Counted from the first letter of the stretch, positions 52,766-62,164 are shown. The stretch is DNA of 64,000 bases from Kitasatospora setae KM-6054 (GCF_000269985.1 NC_016109.1:6785001-6849000), one strand, 5' to 3'. Notes: generated from the letters alone by a model not told the origin. Program-made: numbers and translations.

Positions 52766-54406
52766 ATGAACCGTGCCGACCTGGTCTTCACCGGCGGGCC
52801 GATCCACACCGGCGACGCCGCCCGCACCCGGGCGACCGCGCTGGCCGTCACCGGCGAGCGGATCACCGCGGTGGGCCACGACGAGGTGCGGGAGTCGATC
52901 GGTCCGGGCACCGAGGTCGTCGACCTGCGCGGCCGCCTGCTGGTGGCCGGCTTCCAGGACGCCCACGTGCACGCCGTCTACGGCGGCGTCGAGATGGCGT
53001 CCTGCGACCTCACCGGCACCGTCACCGTCGCCGACTACCTGGCCCGGATCGCCGAGTACGCCGCCGCCCACCCCGAGAAGGAGTGGATCACCGGCGGCGG
53101 CTGGTCGATGGAGAGCTTCGACGGCGGCCTGCCCACCCGGCAGCTGCTCGACTCCGTCGTCCCCGACCGGCCCGTCCTGCTCTCCAACCGCGACCACCAC
53201 GGCGCCTGGGCCAACACCCGCGCCCTGGAGCTCGCCGGCCTCACCCGCGACACCCCCGACCCCGCCGACGGCCGGATCGAGCGCGAGCCCGACGGCACCC
53301 CCAGCGGCGTGCTCCAGGAGGGCGCCATCGGCCTGGTCGGCCGGCACGCCCCCGACCCCACCGCCGCCGACCGGAAGGCCGGCCTGCTCAGCGCCCAGGC
53401 GATGCTGCACTCGCTCGGCATCACCGCCTGGCAGGACGCCCTGCTCGGCGAGTTCGGCGGCAACCCCGACCCGTCCGACACCTACCTGGAGGCCGCCCAG
53501 GACGGCACCCTCACCGCCCGGGTGGTCGGCGCCCTCTGGTGGGACCGCGAGCGCGGCGCCGAGCAGATCCCCGAACTGGTCGCCCGCCGCGCCACGTACA
53601 CCCACGGCCGGTTCCGGGCGAGCTCGATCAAGATCATGCAGGACGGCATCGCCGAGAACTTCACCGCCGCCCTCACCGCCCCCTACCTGGACGGCTGCGG
53701 CTGCGCCACCGGCAACAGCGGCCTCAGCTTCGTCGACCCCGTCGCGCTGCGCGAGCACGTCACCGCCCTCGACGCGCTCGACTTCCAGGTGCACTTCCAC
53801 GCCCTCGGCGACCGCGCCGTCCGCGAGGCCCTGGACGCGATCGAGGCCGCCGTCGCCGCCAACGGCCGCCGCGGCAACCGCCACCACCTGGCCCACCTCC
53901 AGGTCGTCCACCCCGACGACCTGGCCCGGTTCGCCGCGCTCGGCGCGATCGCCAACATCCAGCCGCTGTGGGCCGCCCACGAACCGCAGATGGACGAACT
54001 CACCATCCCGTTCCTCGGCCCCGAGCGGGCCGGCTGGCAGTACCCCTTCGGCGGCCTCCAGCGCACCGGCGCCACCCTCGCCGCCGGCAGCGACTGGCCG
54101 GTCTCCAGCCCCGTCCCGATCGACGGCATCCACGTCGCCGTCAACCGCCGCGAACCCGGCGCCGGCCCGGACGTCCCGGTCTTCCTGCCCGAGCAGCGCC
54201 TCGACCTGGCCGCCGCGCTCGCCGCCTACACCGCCGGCACCGCCCACCTCAACCGCCTCGACGACACCGGCGTGCTGCGCGCCGGCAACCTCGCCGACCT
54301 GGTCGTCCTCGACCGCGACCCGTTCGCCGCGCCCGCCGAGGAGATCGCCGACACCCGGGTGCTGCGCACCTACGTCGGCGGCCGGGCGGTCCACGTGGCG
54401 GAGTGA
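52766..54406 (+). CDS. YtcJ-like metal-dependent amidohydrolase
   Basis: 546 residues, ATG preceded by ACGGAG. It is an amidohydrolase family 3 protein: the N-terminal beta domain ends LLVAGFQDAHVHAVYGG with the metal-binding HVH, then EGAIGL and VHFHALGDRAVREAL with further metal ligands, and the C-terminal GSDWPVSSP with the catalytic Asp. Such enzymes hydrolyse cyclic or N-acyl amides. It lies 73 bp after the permease gene and probably acts on the imported compound. Confidence 0.9.
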   Translation: MNRADLVFTGGPIHTGDAARTRATALAVTGERITAVGHDEVRESIGPGTEVVDLRGRLLVAGFQDAHVHAVYGGVEMASCDLTGTVTVADYLARIAEYAAAHPEKEWITGGGWSMESFDGGLPTRQLLDSVVPDRPVLLSNRDHHGAWANTRALELAGLTRDTPDPADGRIEREPDGTPSGVLQEGAIGLVGRHAPDPTAADRKAGLLSAQAMLHSLGITAWQDALLGEFGGNPDPSDTYLEAAQDGTLTARVVGALWWDRERGAEQIPELVARRATYTHGRFRASSIKIMQDGIAENFTAALTAPYLDGCGCATGNSGLSFVDPVALREHVTALDALDFQVHFHALGDRAVREALDAIEAAVAANGRRGNRHHLAHLQVVHPDDLARFAALGAIANIQPLWAAHEPQMDELTIPFLGPERAGWQYPFGGLQRTGATLAAGSDWPVSSPVPIDGIHVAVNRREPGAGPDVPVFLPEQRLDLAAALAAYTAGTAHLNRLDDTGVLRAGNLADLVVLDRDPFAAPAEEIADTRVLRTYVGGRAVHVAE

Positions 54407-54426
54407 CACCGCCGAACGACCCCGGA

Positions 54427-54464
54427 CACCCTGTCAGGCCGCGCGGCCACGGCCTGGCAGGGTG
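54427..54464 (+). terminator. Hairpin between the amidohydrolase and oxidoreductase genes
   Basis: CACCCTGTCAGGCC (54427-54440) pairs with 54451-54464 (14 bp, one G-U) across a 10-nt loop. It could end the amidohydrolase transcript or reduce read-through into the oxidoreductase gene 75 bp later. Confidence 0.6.
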
Positions 54465-54538
54465 CCCGTTGTCCGGCCCGGTGCCGCCCGGCTAGCGTCC
54501 ACCGCGCGACACCCCGACCCCCTCCGGAAGCAGGACAC

Positions 54539-55918
54539 ATGACCACCGTCAACGGCGGCGTCTCCTTCTGGTACGCGGCCACCGGCCTGCCCGGGCGCGG
54601 CGCCCCGCTCGACGGCGACACCGCCGCCGACGTCTGCGTCGTCGGCGGCGGCTACACCGGCCTGTGGACCGCCTACTACCTCAAGCGGGCCGCCCCCGAC
54701 CTCGACGTCGTCCTGCTCGAAGCCGAGTTCTGCGGCTACGGCGCCTCCGGCCGCAACGGCGGCTGGCTGTACAACGGCATCGCCGGCCGCGGCCGCTACG
54801 CCCGCCTGCACGGCCCGGACGCCGCCCGCCGGCTCCAGCGCGCCATGAACGACACGGTCACCGAGACCCTGCGCGCCGCCGAGGCGGAGGGCATCGACTG
54901 CGACGCCCACCGCGGCGGCGTCCTCGAAGTCGCCACCACCCCCGCCCAACTCGCCCGGCTGCGCGCCCGGGTGGCCCACGAGCAGGACTTCGGCGCGGCC
55001 GAGACGCACCTGCTGGACGCCGCCCAGACCGCCGAACGCCTGTACGTCCCGGGCGCGTTGGGCGCCGGCTGGAGCCCGCACGGCGCCCGGATCCACCCCG
55101 CCAGACTCGTCCTCGGCCTGGCCGCCGCCGTCCGCCGCCTCGGCGTCCGGGTGTACGAGTCCACCCCCGCCACCGCCCTCGCCCCCGGCCGCGCCACCAC
55201 CCCGCACGGCACCGTCTCCGCCCGCGTCGTCCTCCGCTGCACCGAGGGCTTCACCGCCGACGTCGCCGGACAGCACCGCAGCTGGCTCCCGATGAACTCC
55301 TCGATGATCGCCACCGAACCGCTCCCCGCCGAGTTCTGGGAGGCCGTCGGCTGGCACGGCCGCGAAGTCCTCGGCGACGAGGCGCACGCCTACATGTACG
55401 CCCAGCGGACCGCCGACGACCGGATCGCCCTCGGCGGCCGCGGCCACCCCTACCGCTACGGCTCCCGGATCGACCGGGACGGCGCCACCCCGGCCGGCAC
55501 CGTCGACCAGCTCCGCGCGATCCTCGCCCGGATGTTCCCCGCCGCCGCCGACGCCCGGATCGACCACGCCTGGTCCGGCGTCCTCGGCGTCCCCCGCGAC
55601 TGGTGCGCCGCCGTCGACCTCGACCCCGCCACCGGCCTCGGCTTCGCCGGCGGCTACGTCGGCAGCGGCGTCGCCACCACCAACCTGGCCGGCCGCACCC
55701 TGCGCGACCTCACCCTCCACCACCTCCGCCGGGCCGCCCCCACCGACCTCACCACCCTCCCCTGGGTCGGCCACCGCGTCCGCCGCTGGGAACCCGAACC
55801 CCTCCGCTGGCTCGGCGTCCACGCCCTCTACGCCGTCTACCGCCACGCCGACCGCCGCGAACACGCCACCACCTCCCCCCTCGCCACCCTCGCCGACCGG
55901 ATCTCCGGCCGCGGCTAG
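54539..55918 (+). CDS. FAD-dependent amine/amino acid oxidoreductase (DAO family)
   Basis: 459 residues from ATG 54539. The FAD motif is VCVVGGGYTGLWTAYYL, followed by ASGRNGG, where a His or Cys of related oxidases would attach FAD. The C-terminal part has WSGVLGVPRDW and GFAGGYVGSGVATTNLAGR. It resembles PuuB-like gamma-glutamylputrescine oxidases and D-amino acid or sarcosine oxidases. Together with the permease and amidohydrolase it could oxidise an amine released from the substrate. Codon use becomes extremely C-rich toward the 3' end. Confidence 0.85.
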   Translation: MTTVNGGVSFWYAATGLPGRGAPLDGDTAADVCVVGGGYTGLWTAYYLKRAAPDLDVVLLEAEFCGYGASGRNGGWLYNGIAGRGRYARLHGPDAARRLQRAMNDTVTETLRAAEAEGIDCDAHRGGVLEVATTPAQLARLRARVAHEQDFGAAETHLLDAAQTAERLYVPGALGAGWSPHGARIHPARLVLGLAAAVRRLGVRVYESTPATALAPGRATTPHGTVSARVVLRCTEGFTADVAGQHRSWLPMNSSMIATEPLPAEFWEAVGWHGREVLGDEAHAYMYAQRTADDRIALGGRGHPYRYGSRIDRDGATPAGTVDQLRAILARMFPAAADARIDHAWSGVLGVPRDWCAAVDLDPATGLGFAGGYVGSGVATTNLAGRTLRDLTLHHLRRAAPTDLTTLPWVGHRVRRWEPEPLRWLGVHALYAVYRHADRREHATTSPLATLADRISGRG

Positions 55919-55925
55919 CGCCGGG

Positions 55926-56183
55926 TCAGCCCATGCACGCCTCGTACTGGGTGATGGCGTAGGAGACGCCGACCATCTTGACGTTGAAGTCGTACGCGGC
56001 GGCGCACTGCGCCTCCTTGGAGAGCTCCTGCGGTCCGTCCGCGGCGCTGTCCTCGGTGTTCGCCTGGATGGTCACGCCGACGGAGGGGCGGGCGCTCGCC
56101 TGGGTGCCGGTGGCCAGCACCAGGAGCGGGACCAGGGCGGCGGAGGCGGCGAGGGCGGCGGTGCGGAGGCGACGGGGCTGCAT
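55926..56183 (-). CDS. Small secreted protein
   Basis: 85 residues from ATG 56183, with GGAAGGA upstream. The Sec signal peptide (RRLR followed by AALAASAALVPLLVLA) ends near TQASA, leaving a mature peptide of about 50 residues. The two Cys (C60, C83) can form one disulfide. There is no family I recognise. It is convergent with the oxidoreductase gene and transcribed in the same direction as the deaminase gene upstream of it. Confidence 0.65.
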   Translation of the reverse strand: MQPRRLRTAALAASAALVPLLVLATGTQASARPSVGVTIQANTEDSAADGPQELSKEAQCAAAYDFNVKMVGVSYAITQYEACMG

Positions 56184-56337
56184 GGGGCGGGTCCTTCCCG
56201 AGAGGTGTCCGGGCGTCCGAACTCCTTTGCCCGGCAGGAGCGTTGGGCTCCTGTCGGGCATTCTGGCAGGGTCGGCGGATCCCGGGTACCCCGCCTTCCC
56301 GGGAGGCCGGCCCGGGACCCGGCCCGCACGGTGACGA

Positions 56338-56374
56338 CGGCGGCCCGCCGGGGGAGCACCCCGGCGGGCCGCCG
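56338..56374 (-). terminator. Terminator after the deaminase gene, 16-bp perfect stem
   Basis: CGGCGGCCCGCCGGGG (56338-56353) pairs perfectly with 56359-56374 over the 5-nt loop GAGCA, 20 bases past the deaminase stop. This is the cleanest factor-independent terminator in the window apart from its missing U-tract. Confidence 0.75.
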
Positions 56375-56393
56375 GTCCGGCGCGCGGGCCGGA

Positions 56394-57959
56394 CTACTTC
56401 AGGTTCAGCACCGAGGTCTCGAAGGACCGGAACGCGCCCTCCTGCTTCCACTCCAGCGCCGCCTTCGGGCTGGCCGCGAGCAGCGCCGCGCACTTCGGCG
56501 TCGGGTTCTCCGCCCCGATCGGGCGGCCCTGGCACTCCGGCACCGGCTTGAACCCGTCCCGGTCCCGCCACAGGCTGCGGCCGGAGACGAAGCCGTACTC
56601 CAGCGAGTTGCGGGCCAGGTCCTTCAGGTCGGTGTAGGAGAGCGCGTACGTCCGGGCGGCGCGCACGTACTCGTGGGTGATGTCGATCCGCTCGACGCCC
56701 GGGTCGTCGGTGGCCAGCGCGGTCGGCACCCCGTACTTGCGGTACAGCGGGAACGGGTGCGCGTCGCCCTCGACCTGGAGGATCTGCGCGTTCGAGGTCA
56801 GCGGCACCTCGACCAGCACCTTGCGCTCGGCCAGGGTGCGCAGCAGCTCGGCCGAGTCGTCCTCGTGGGTGACGTCCACGCCGTGGCCGATCCGCTCGGC
56901 GCCGGCCGTCAGCACGGCCTGCCGGATGTGGAAGGTCAGGTCCTCCGGCTTGACCAGGCCGGGCACCAACTCGCCCGCGTGCAGGCTGACATGGGCCTTC
57001 GGGTAGAGCGGGCGCAGGTACTCCAGCATCCGCATCTGCAGCTGGTAGTTGTCCAGCGAGGACTGGTAGTCCTCCGGCTGCACCAGGTTCACCGCGACGA
57101 ACCGCTCGTCCTGCGAGGCGAGTTCGAGGCCGAGCAGCAGCTGCGCGAAGACCCGCGCAGAGGTGGACGCCCGGGAGACCTGCGACTGGATCCGGACCGT
57201 CACCGCGCAGCCCGGCCGGGCCTGCGCGGTACCGCACCGCTCGGTGCTCTGGTACTCGGCCATCGCGGTGTCCAGGTCGGCGCGGGCCCCGTCGACCAGG
57301 CCCTGGATCTGCCCGTCCGCCAGCAGCTTCTGCCGCAGCGCGGGGAAGTCGGGGTCGAAGCCGACCTTGGCGGCCAGTGCCGCCACCCCGACCGAGGACG
57401 GGGTCAGCAGGGTCTCCAGGTAGCTCTGGTGCTGCGCCGCCATGGTGTCGGTCACCTCGGCGAGCATGGTGCCCGGGTGGCGCCAGCTGGCCTCGCCGAA
57501 CTTGCCGAAGGTGGCGAAGAAGTGGTCGTGGCCGGACTCGGCGCCCGGCGTGAAGTCCTGCATCGACCAGGCCCGGATCACCGCGGTGCGGAACTCGCCG
57601 TCGGGCAGCGCCTCCTGGGCCGGCCGCCGGGTGCCCTGGCAGGGGCCGGTCGTCGAGGTGAAGGTCACCGAGTCGATGCACAGGCCGTCCTGCGCGGCCA
57701 GCCGGATCAGCAGCTCGGTGGAGACCGCCCCGGAGAGGTGGTTGTGCAGGTCGCCGCCCTTGGGCATGGCCCGCAGGAAGGCGTCCAGGCGCGCCGGGTC
57801 CTGCCGGATCCCGTCCAGCAGGCCGTTGACGGCCGCCTCGGTCGGCCGGGAGCCGGCCCGGTCCGCGGCCTGGGCGGCGGGGGCGAGCGGGAGCAGCAGG
57901 GCCGCGCAGGCGGCGACGGCCGCGGCGGAGGTACGGCGTAGCGACATCATGGTCGCCAT
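56394..57959 (-). CDS. Exported adenosine deaminase-like enzyme
   Basis: 521 residues if started at ATG 57959; ATGs at 57950 and 57947 are also possible. A Sec signal peptide (SLRRTSAAAVAACAALLLPL, cut after AAQA) precedes a metal-dependent deaminase barrel: GGDLHNHLSGA (zinc His pair), SLHAGE, IGHGVD and LATDDPGVE. These are the ADA/ADGF catalytic motifs. At about 490 mature residues it is longer than cytosolic ADA, resembling secreted ADGF-type enzymes. It would deaminate adenosine-like nucleosides outside the cell, for nutrition or to inactivate nucleoside antibiotics. The palindrome shared with the biosynthetic cluster touches its start. Confidence 0.87.
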   Translation of the reverse strand: MATMMSLRRTSAAAVAACAALLLPLAPAAQAADRAGSRPTEAAVNGLLDGIRQDPARLDAFLRAMPKGGDLHNHLSGAVSTELLIRLAAQDGLCIDSVTFTSTTGPCQGTRRPAQEALPDGEFRTAVIRAWSMQDFTPGAESGHDHFFATFGKFGEASWRHPGTMLAEVTDTMAAQHQSYLETLLTPSSVGVAALAAKVGFDPDFPALRQKLLADGQIQGLVDGARADLDTAMAEYQSTERCGTAQARPGCAVTVRIQSQVSRASTSARVFAQLLLGLELASQDERFVAVNLVQPEDYQSSLDNYQLQMRMLEYLRPLYPKAHVSLHAGELVPGLVKPEDLTFHIRQAVLTAGAERIGHGVDVTHEDDSAELLRTLAERKVLVEVPLTSNAQILQVEGDAHPFPLYRKYGVPTALATDDPGVERIDITHEYVRAARTYALSYTDLKDLARNSLEYGFVSGRSLWRDRDGFKPVPECQGRPIGAENPTPKCAALLAASPKAALEWKQEGAFRSFETSVLNLK

Positions 57960-57960
57960 G

Positions 57961-57975
57961 CTGACGGACCGTCAG
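57961..57975 (-). promoter_or_regulatory. Palindromic operator, copy 4 (deaminase start)
   Basis: CTGACGGACCGTCAG is a perfect 6-3-6 inverted repeat one base before the upstream ATG of the deaminase gene. It is the same motif as in three gaps of the biosynthetic cluster 30 kb away. A protein bound here would block translation-start-proximal transcription. AAGGGAA lies just beyond it. Confidence 0.6.
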
Positions 57976-58079
57976 TTCCCTTGTGCCGCAAAGCCGTTCA
58001 TGTCGTGCGCACATCATCCGAACGGGTGTCGTCACACCGGGACACCCGCTCGGACGATCGAATTGTGCTACCGGCCTGG

Positions 58080-58520
58080 CTACTTGCGGCCGGACTTGGT
58101 CTTGGCCTTCCCCGCGGTCCGGGCCTCCTTGAACGCCGCCGCCTTCGCCGCCGCGTCCTTCACCCGCTGCGCCTCCTTGCGGACGTCGGCCTGCAGCGTG
58201 CGCTCGCGGCGCAGCCACTCCGGGTCCTCCTCGCGCAGCGCGTCGATCTGCTCGCTGGTCAGCGCCTCGGTGATCCCGGCGCGGTTCAGGCCGGTCACCG
58301 AGATGCCCAGCCGGGACGCCACCACCTGGCGCGGGTGCGGACCGTTGCGGCGCAGGTCGGCGAGCCACTGCGGGGGCTCGGCCTGCATGGCGTTGAGCTC
58401 GTCGCGGGTGACGACGCCCGCCTGGAACTCGGCGGGGGTCGCCGCCAGGTAGATCCCCAGCTTCTTGGCCGCGGTCGCGGGCTTCATGGTCTGGGAGGTC
58501 TTGGGCTTGGGCGTAGTCAT
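58080..58520 (-). CDS. DUF5997 family protein
   Basis: 146 residues from ATG 58520. The sequence MKPATAAKKLGIYLAATPAE and PPQWLADLRRNGPHPRQVVA are signature segments of the actinobacterial DUF5997 family. A central HTH-like part (VVASRLGISVTGLNRAGI) could bind nucleic acid, and the Lys/Ala-rich C-terminus resembles a nucleoid-protein tail. The function is unknown. It is divergent from the LysR-effector-domain gene, a pairing I recall as recurrent in actinomycetes. Confidence 0.85.
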   Translation of the reverse strand: MTTPKPKTSQTMKPATAAKKLGIYLAATPAEFQAGVVTRDELNAMQAEPPQWLADLRRNGPHPRQVVASRLGISVTGLNRAGITEALTSEQIDALREEDPEWLRRERTLQADVRKEAQRVKDAAAKAAAFKEARTAGKAKTKSGRK

Positions 58521-58691
58521 GTGACAAGGGTATAGGGAGCGCGCGCCTGCCCAGGTCACGGCCGTCCCCGGCGGCGGTCCCCGGCGGCGGCGACGGCGGC
58601 GGCTCGCGGCGGCGGCCCGCGGGGTCGGCCCACGGCGGGCCCGGTGGCGGCTCGCGGCGGCGGCTCGCGGCGGCCCGCTAGCCTGGAGCCC

Positions 58692-59501
58692 GTGACCGAG
58701 AACGAGCGGCCCGCCGCCACCCCCGCCCCCTTCCGCCTGGTGTACGTGCCGGGAGTGACGCCCACCAAGTGGCTGCGGGTGTGGCAGGAGCGGCTCCCGG
58801 ACGTCCCGGTCGCCCTGCTCCAGCACGCCCCCGCCGACGGGCACGCCCTGCTGCTGGCCGGCGGCGCGGACGCCGGCCTGGTCCGGCTGCCGGTCGACCG
58901 GACGGTGCTGAGCGCCATCCCGCTGTACACCGAGACCACCGTCGTGGTGTTCCCCAAGGACCACTGGCTGGCCGCCGCCGAGGAGGTCACCGCCGCCGAC
59001 CTCGCCGAGGAGGTCGTCTTCCACCCGCTGGACGACAGCCTCGACTGGCCCGAGCTCCCCGGCCGCCCGGCCTTCGAGCGCCCCGCCACCACCGCCGACG
59101 CGATCGAACTGGTCGCCGCGAACGTCGGCGTCCTCGCCGTCCCGCAGTCGCTGGCCCGCCTGCACCACCGCCGCGACCTCACCTACCGCACCCTGGTCGA
59201 CGTCCCGCAGTCCCAGGTCGCGCTGGCCTGGCCCGAGGAGGCCACCACCGACCTGGTCGAGGAGTTCATCGGCATCGTCCGCGGCCGCACCGCCAACAGC
59301 TCCCGCGGCCGCACCGCCGCCGCCGAGGAGCAGCGCCGCCCCTCCGCCACCGGCAAGAAGCGCACCGCCCAGGCCGGCAGCCCCAAGGCCGTCCCGAAGT
59401 CCGCCGCCAAGGCCCGCCCCAAGCCCGGCCAGCGGGCCGGCGGCGGCCGCACCGCCCAGCCCAAGCGCGGCGGCAGCGGGGGCGGCGGCCGCAAGAAGTA
59501 G
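58692..59501 (+). CDS. LysR substrate-binding-domain protein lacking an HTH
   Basis: 269 residues from GTG 58692. Residues ~15-200 have the fold pattern of the LysR effector-binding domain (FRLVYVPGVTPTKWLRVW, VVVFPKDHWLAAAEEVTAADL). The usual N-terminal winged helix is absent, and sequence before the GTG is repetitive and non-coding. The last 70 residues are a Lys/Arg/Gly/Ala-rich basic tail that could contact DNA or RNA. It may act as a ligand sensor together with the divergently encoded DUF5997 protein, which has an HTH-like segment. Confidence 0.82.
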   Translation: MTENERPAATPAPFRLVYVPGVTPTKWLRVWQERLPDVPVALLQHAPADGHALLLAGGADAGLVRLPVDRTVLSAIPLYTETTVVVFPKDHWLAAAEEVTAADLAEEVVFHPLDDSLDWPELPGRPAFERPATTADAIELVAANVGVLAVPQSLARLHHRRDLTYRTLVDVPQSQVALAWPEEATTDLVEEFIGIVRGRTANSSRGRTAAAEEQRRPSATGKKRTAQAGSPKAVPKSAAKARPKPGQRAGGGRTAQPKRGGSGGGGRKK

Positions 59502-59623
59502 CCGGGGCCGTTCCCGAGGGCGACCCGTAGGGGGCGGCGGCCGGGCGGCCGGGCCGGCTCCGGAGGAACCCCTAGGTCGCTGAGGTGACGTCAACTCCCT
59601 TCCCTGGTAAGTACATTCGCCGC

Positions 59624-60820
59624 ATGACCGGAATCCGCCGCGCCGCGGCCACCGCCGTCCTGCTGCTCGCCCTGCCGATGTCCGCGGTCGCCGTCGCCCC
59701 GTGCGCCTCGGCGGCCGCCCCGGCCACCGTCACCCTCACCGCCTCCGCCGATACCGCCGCCCCCGCCCCCGCGTCCGCCGCCGCCGAGCTGCCGCGCCCG
59801 ACCGGGCGGCACGCGGTCGGGCGGGACGACCTGGAGCTGGTCGACTCGAGCCGGACCGACCCGTGGGTGCCCGCGTCCGGGCCGCGCCGGCTGATGGTGT
59901 CGGTGTACTACCCGGCCAGGCCGGGCACCGGCGTCCCGGCCCCGTACATGACGCCCGGCGCGGCCCGGGCGCTGCTGGACGACAAGCTGCCCGGCAACAC
60001 CGTCCCGACCGAGGTGCTCACCGGGGTCCGGACCTGGTCCGCGTCCGGGGCCCGCCCCGCGCCCGGCCGGTACCCGCTGGTGCTGCTCTCGCCCGGGTTC
60101 ACCATGCCGCGCAGCACGCTGACCGCCCTCGCCGAGGACCTGTCCAGCCACGGCTACGTGGTCGCGCTGATCGACCACGCCTACGAGAACACCGGCACCA
60201 CCTTCCCCGACGGCAGCACGCTCCCGTGCGCCGCGTGCGGGCAGCTGAGGACCCGCGCGGACTGGGCGGCCCTGAACCTCGGCCGGGCCCGCGACGCCTC
60301 CTTCGTCGTCGACCGGCTCACCGCCCGCCCGCACCCGGCCTGGCGGAACGCCCGGATGATCGACCCGTCCCGGGTCGGCGTCGCCGGCCACTCGGCGGGC
60401 GGCGCGGCGGCCGTCCCGGCGCTGCTCACCGACGACCGGATCCGGGCCGGCGTCGACATCGACGGCACGATGGACTACGCGGTGCCCGACTCCGGCATCG
60501 GCGGCAAGCCGTTCCTGATGCTCGGCCACCCGCTCCCGGACGGCGAGGACCAGAGCTGGACCGACGCCTGGCCCCGGCTCGACGGCTGGAAGCGCTGGCT
60601 GACCGTGGCCGGCACCAACCACCAGACGTTCACCGACCTGCCGGTCCTGATCGACGCCCTCGGCCTCCCCGACCCCGACCGGACTCTCCCGGCCGCCCGC
60701 GCCGTCCAGCTCACCCGCGCCTACGTGCGGGCCTTCTTCGACCTCCAGCTCAAGGGCGTCCCCCAGCCCCTGCTGGACGGCCCCACCCCGCGGAACCCGG
60801 AGGTCGCCTTCCACCCCTGA
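59624..60820 (+). CDS. Secreted alpha/beta hydrolase (PAF-acetylhydrolase/lipase-like)
   Basis: 398 residues from ATG 59624; GTG 59585 in frame would add 13 residues before the signal peptide. The Sec signal is RRAAATAVLLLALPMSAVAV, followed by an Ala/Pro-rich mature N-terminus. The catalytic core has LVLLSPGFTMPR, the nucleophile elbow GHSAGG, and late Asp and His residues (NHQTF is the likely His). It resembles secreted platelet-activating-factor acetylhydrolase-like and PET-hydrolase-like esterases. It probably hydrolyses short-chain esters outside the cell. CAAC near the middle may form a local disulfide. Confidence 0.85.
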   Translation: MTGIRRAAATAVLLLALPMSAVAVAPCASAAAPATVTLTASADTAAPAPASAAAELPRPTGRHAVGRDDLELVDSSRTDPWVPASGPRRLMVSVYYPARPGTGVPAPYMTPGAARALLDDKLPGNTVPTEVLTGVRTWSASGARPAPGRYPLVLLSPGFTMPRSTLTALAEDLSSHGYVVALIDHAYENTGTTFPDGSTLPCAACGQLRTRADWAALNLGRARDASFVVDRLTARPHPAWRNARMIDPSRVGVAGHSAGGAAAVPALLTDDRIRAGVDIDGTMDYAVPDSGIGGKPFLMLGHPLPDGEDQSWTDAWPRLDGWKRWLTVAGTNHQTFTDLPVLIDALGLPDPDRTLPAARAVQLTRAYVRAFFDLQLKGVPQPLLDGPTPRNPEVAFHP

Positions 60821-60832
60821 GCCCGGCCCGGG

Positions 60833-62164
60833 TCAGTACCGGTCCCACCCGGCGACCGCCACCGCCGTCGCCGCCGCCAGCGCGAGGGCCGGGCCGAGCA
60901 GGCGGATCGGCGGGCGGGCCGGCGGGGGCGGCCCGGGGACGAGGGCGGTCAGCGGGAAGAGCAGCAGCGGCAGGGCGCAGGTCAGCCACCAGCCGGGGAA
61001 CAGCCAGAGGATCCGGCCGGGGGTGAGCCAGAGCGCCAGCGGGATCCACGCGACGGCCGGGGCCTGCCGCAGCACCAGCAGGACGGCGGTGCGCCGGCGG
61101 CGTCCGCGCGGGGCGGCGCGCAGGGTGCGCGGGGCCCAGGCGGCGAGCAGGACGGCCCAGCCCACGGCGGCCGCCGCCGGCAGGGCCAGCAGCGGCCGGG
61201 GCCCGGGCGGCGGCGGGGGCGGGGGCGGCGGTGGCGGCGGGTCGACGGGGTACGCGACGAGGGTCCAGGCGCCGTCGGGGGTGCGCACCGCGAGGTCGTG
61301 CCCGGCGTAGTGGACGATGACGCCGTGCCGCGGTCCGGACAGCGCGGTGACCACCAGTTGGACGCCGGGGCGGGTGAGCGGGGCGTCGGCGGGGCAGGCG
61401 GGGGCGTCGGCGCCGGTCGTCCAGGGCGGGGCGTAGGCGACCTGCCAGCTCCGGCCGCCGTCCTGGCTGGACTCGACGGGGCAGGCGTCGTCGCGTACCC
61501 GGTAGCAGGTCCCGGGGGGCCCGTCGTCGTCGCCGCACCGCCCGCCCGCGGCCCGCCCGTCCAGGTGGACGTCGCGCGGCCGGCCCGGCCCGATCCGCCA
61601 GCTCAGGCCGCCGTCCGGGGTGGTCCAGCGGTGCTCGGGGGTGACCAGCATCGGGCCGGCGCCGGGCTGCTGCCAGAGCTCGGCGGCGACCGGCCGGGTC
61701 TCGCCGGTGGCGAGCATCGCCGCGACGGCCAGCGGCAGCACGGCCGCGCCGAGCGGGAGCCGGGCGGGCCGGTGCCGCCACAGCCACCAGGCGGCGGCGA
61801 GGGCGGGCAGCGCCAGCAGGTCGGTCGGGTCGGCGACGGTGCGGCTCGGCACGCCGGTCAGCGACCAGGCCCGGGAGACCGCGTCGGCGCCCGCCGCCGA
61901 GGACTTGGCCGCGGTGAAGGTCAGCGCGGTGGCCGCGAGGCCGACCAGCGCGGGCCGGTCGCCGCGCAGCCGCAGCAGCGCGGCCGGCAGCAGCGCGAAC
62001 ACCGGCGGCGCGACCACCAGCCAGGCCAGGTCGCTCAGCTTGCCGGTCAGCAGGCCGGGCCAACTCCGCTTGCCCACATGGTCGTTGAACGCCAGCAGCA
62101 GGACCGCCGCGCCCGTCCCCGGGTGCCCGGCCCAGCGCAGTACCGCCCCCGCCGCGCTCCGCAT
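60833..62164 (-). CDS. Membrane protein with extracytoplasmic domain and polyproline linker
   Basis: 443 residues from ATG 62164. Several N-terminal hydrophobic segments are followed by a soluble, Cys-containing middle domain (about 155-310) with repeated SxDGGxSW-type elements (TPDGGLSWRIG, SQDGGRSWQVA), like the Asp-boxes of sialidase/BNR repeat folds. A run of twelve prolines near residue 318 leads to more hydrophobic segments at the C-terminus. I do not recognise a named family. The middle domain is probably outside the cell. Confidence 0.7.
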   Translation of the reverse strand: MRSAAGAVLRWAGHPGTGAAVLLLAFNDHVGKRSWPGLLTGKLSDLAWLVVAPPVFALLPAALLRLRGDRPALVGLAATALTFTAAKSSAAGADAVSRAWSLTGVPSRTVADPTDLLALPALAAAWWLWRHRPARLPLGAAVLPLAVAAMLATGETRPVAAELWQQPGAGPMLVTPEHRWTTPDGGLSWRIGPGRPRDVHLDGRAAGGRCGDDDGPPGTCYRVRDDACPVESSQDGGRSWQVAYAPPWTTGADAPACPADAPLTRPGVQLVVTALSGPRHGVIVHYAGHDLAVRTPDGAWTLVAYPVDPPPPPPPPPPPPGPRPLLALPAAAAVGWAVLLAAWAPRTLRAAPRGRRRRTAVLLVLRQAPAVAWIPLALWLTPGRILWLFPGWWLTCALPLLLFPLTALVPGPPPPARPPIRLLGPALALAAATAVAVAGWDRY

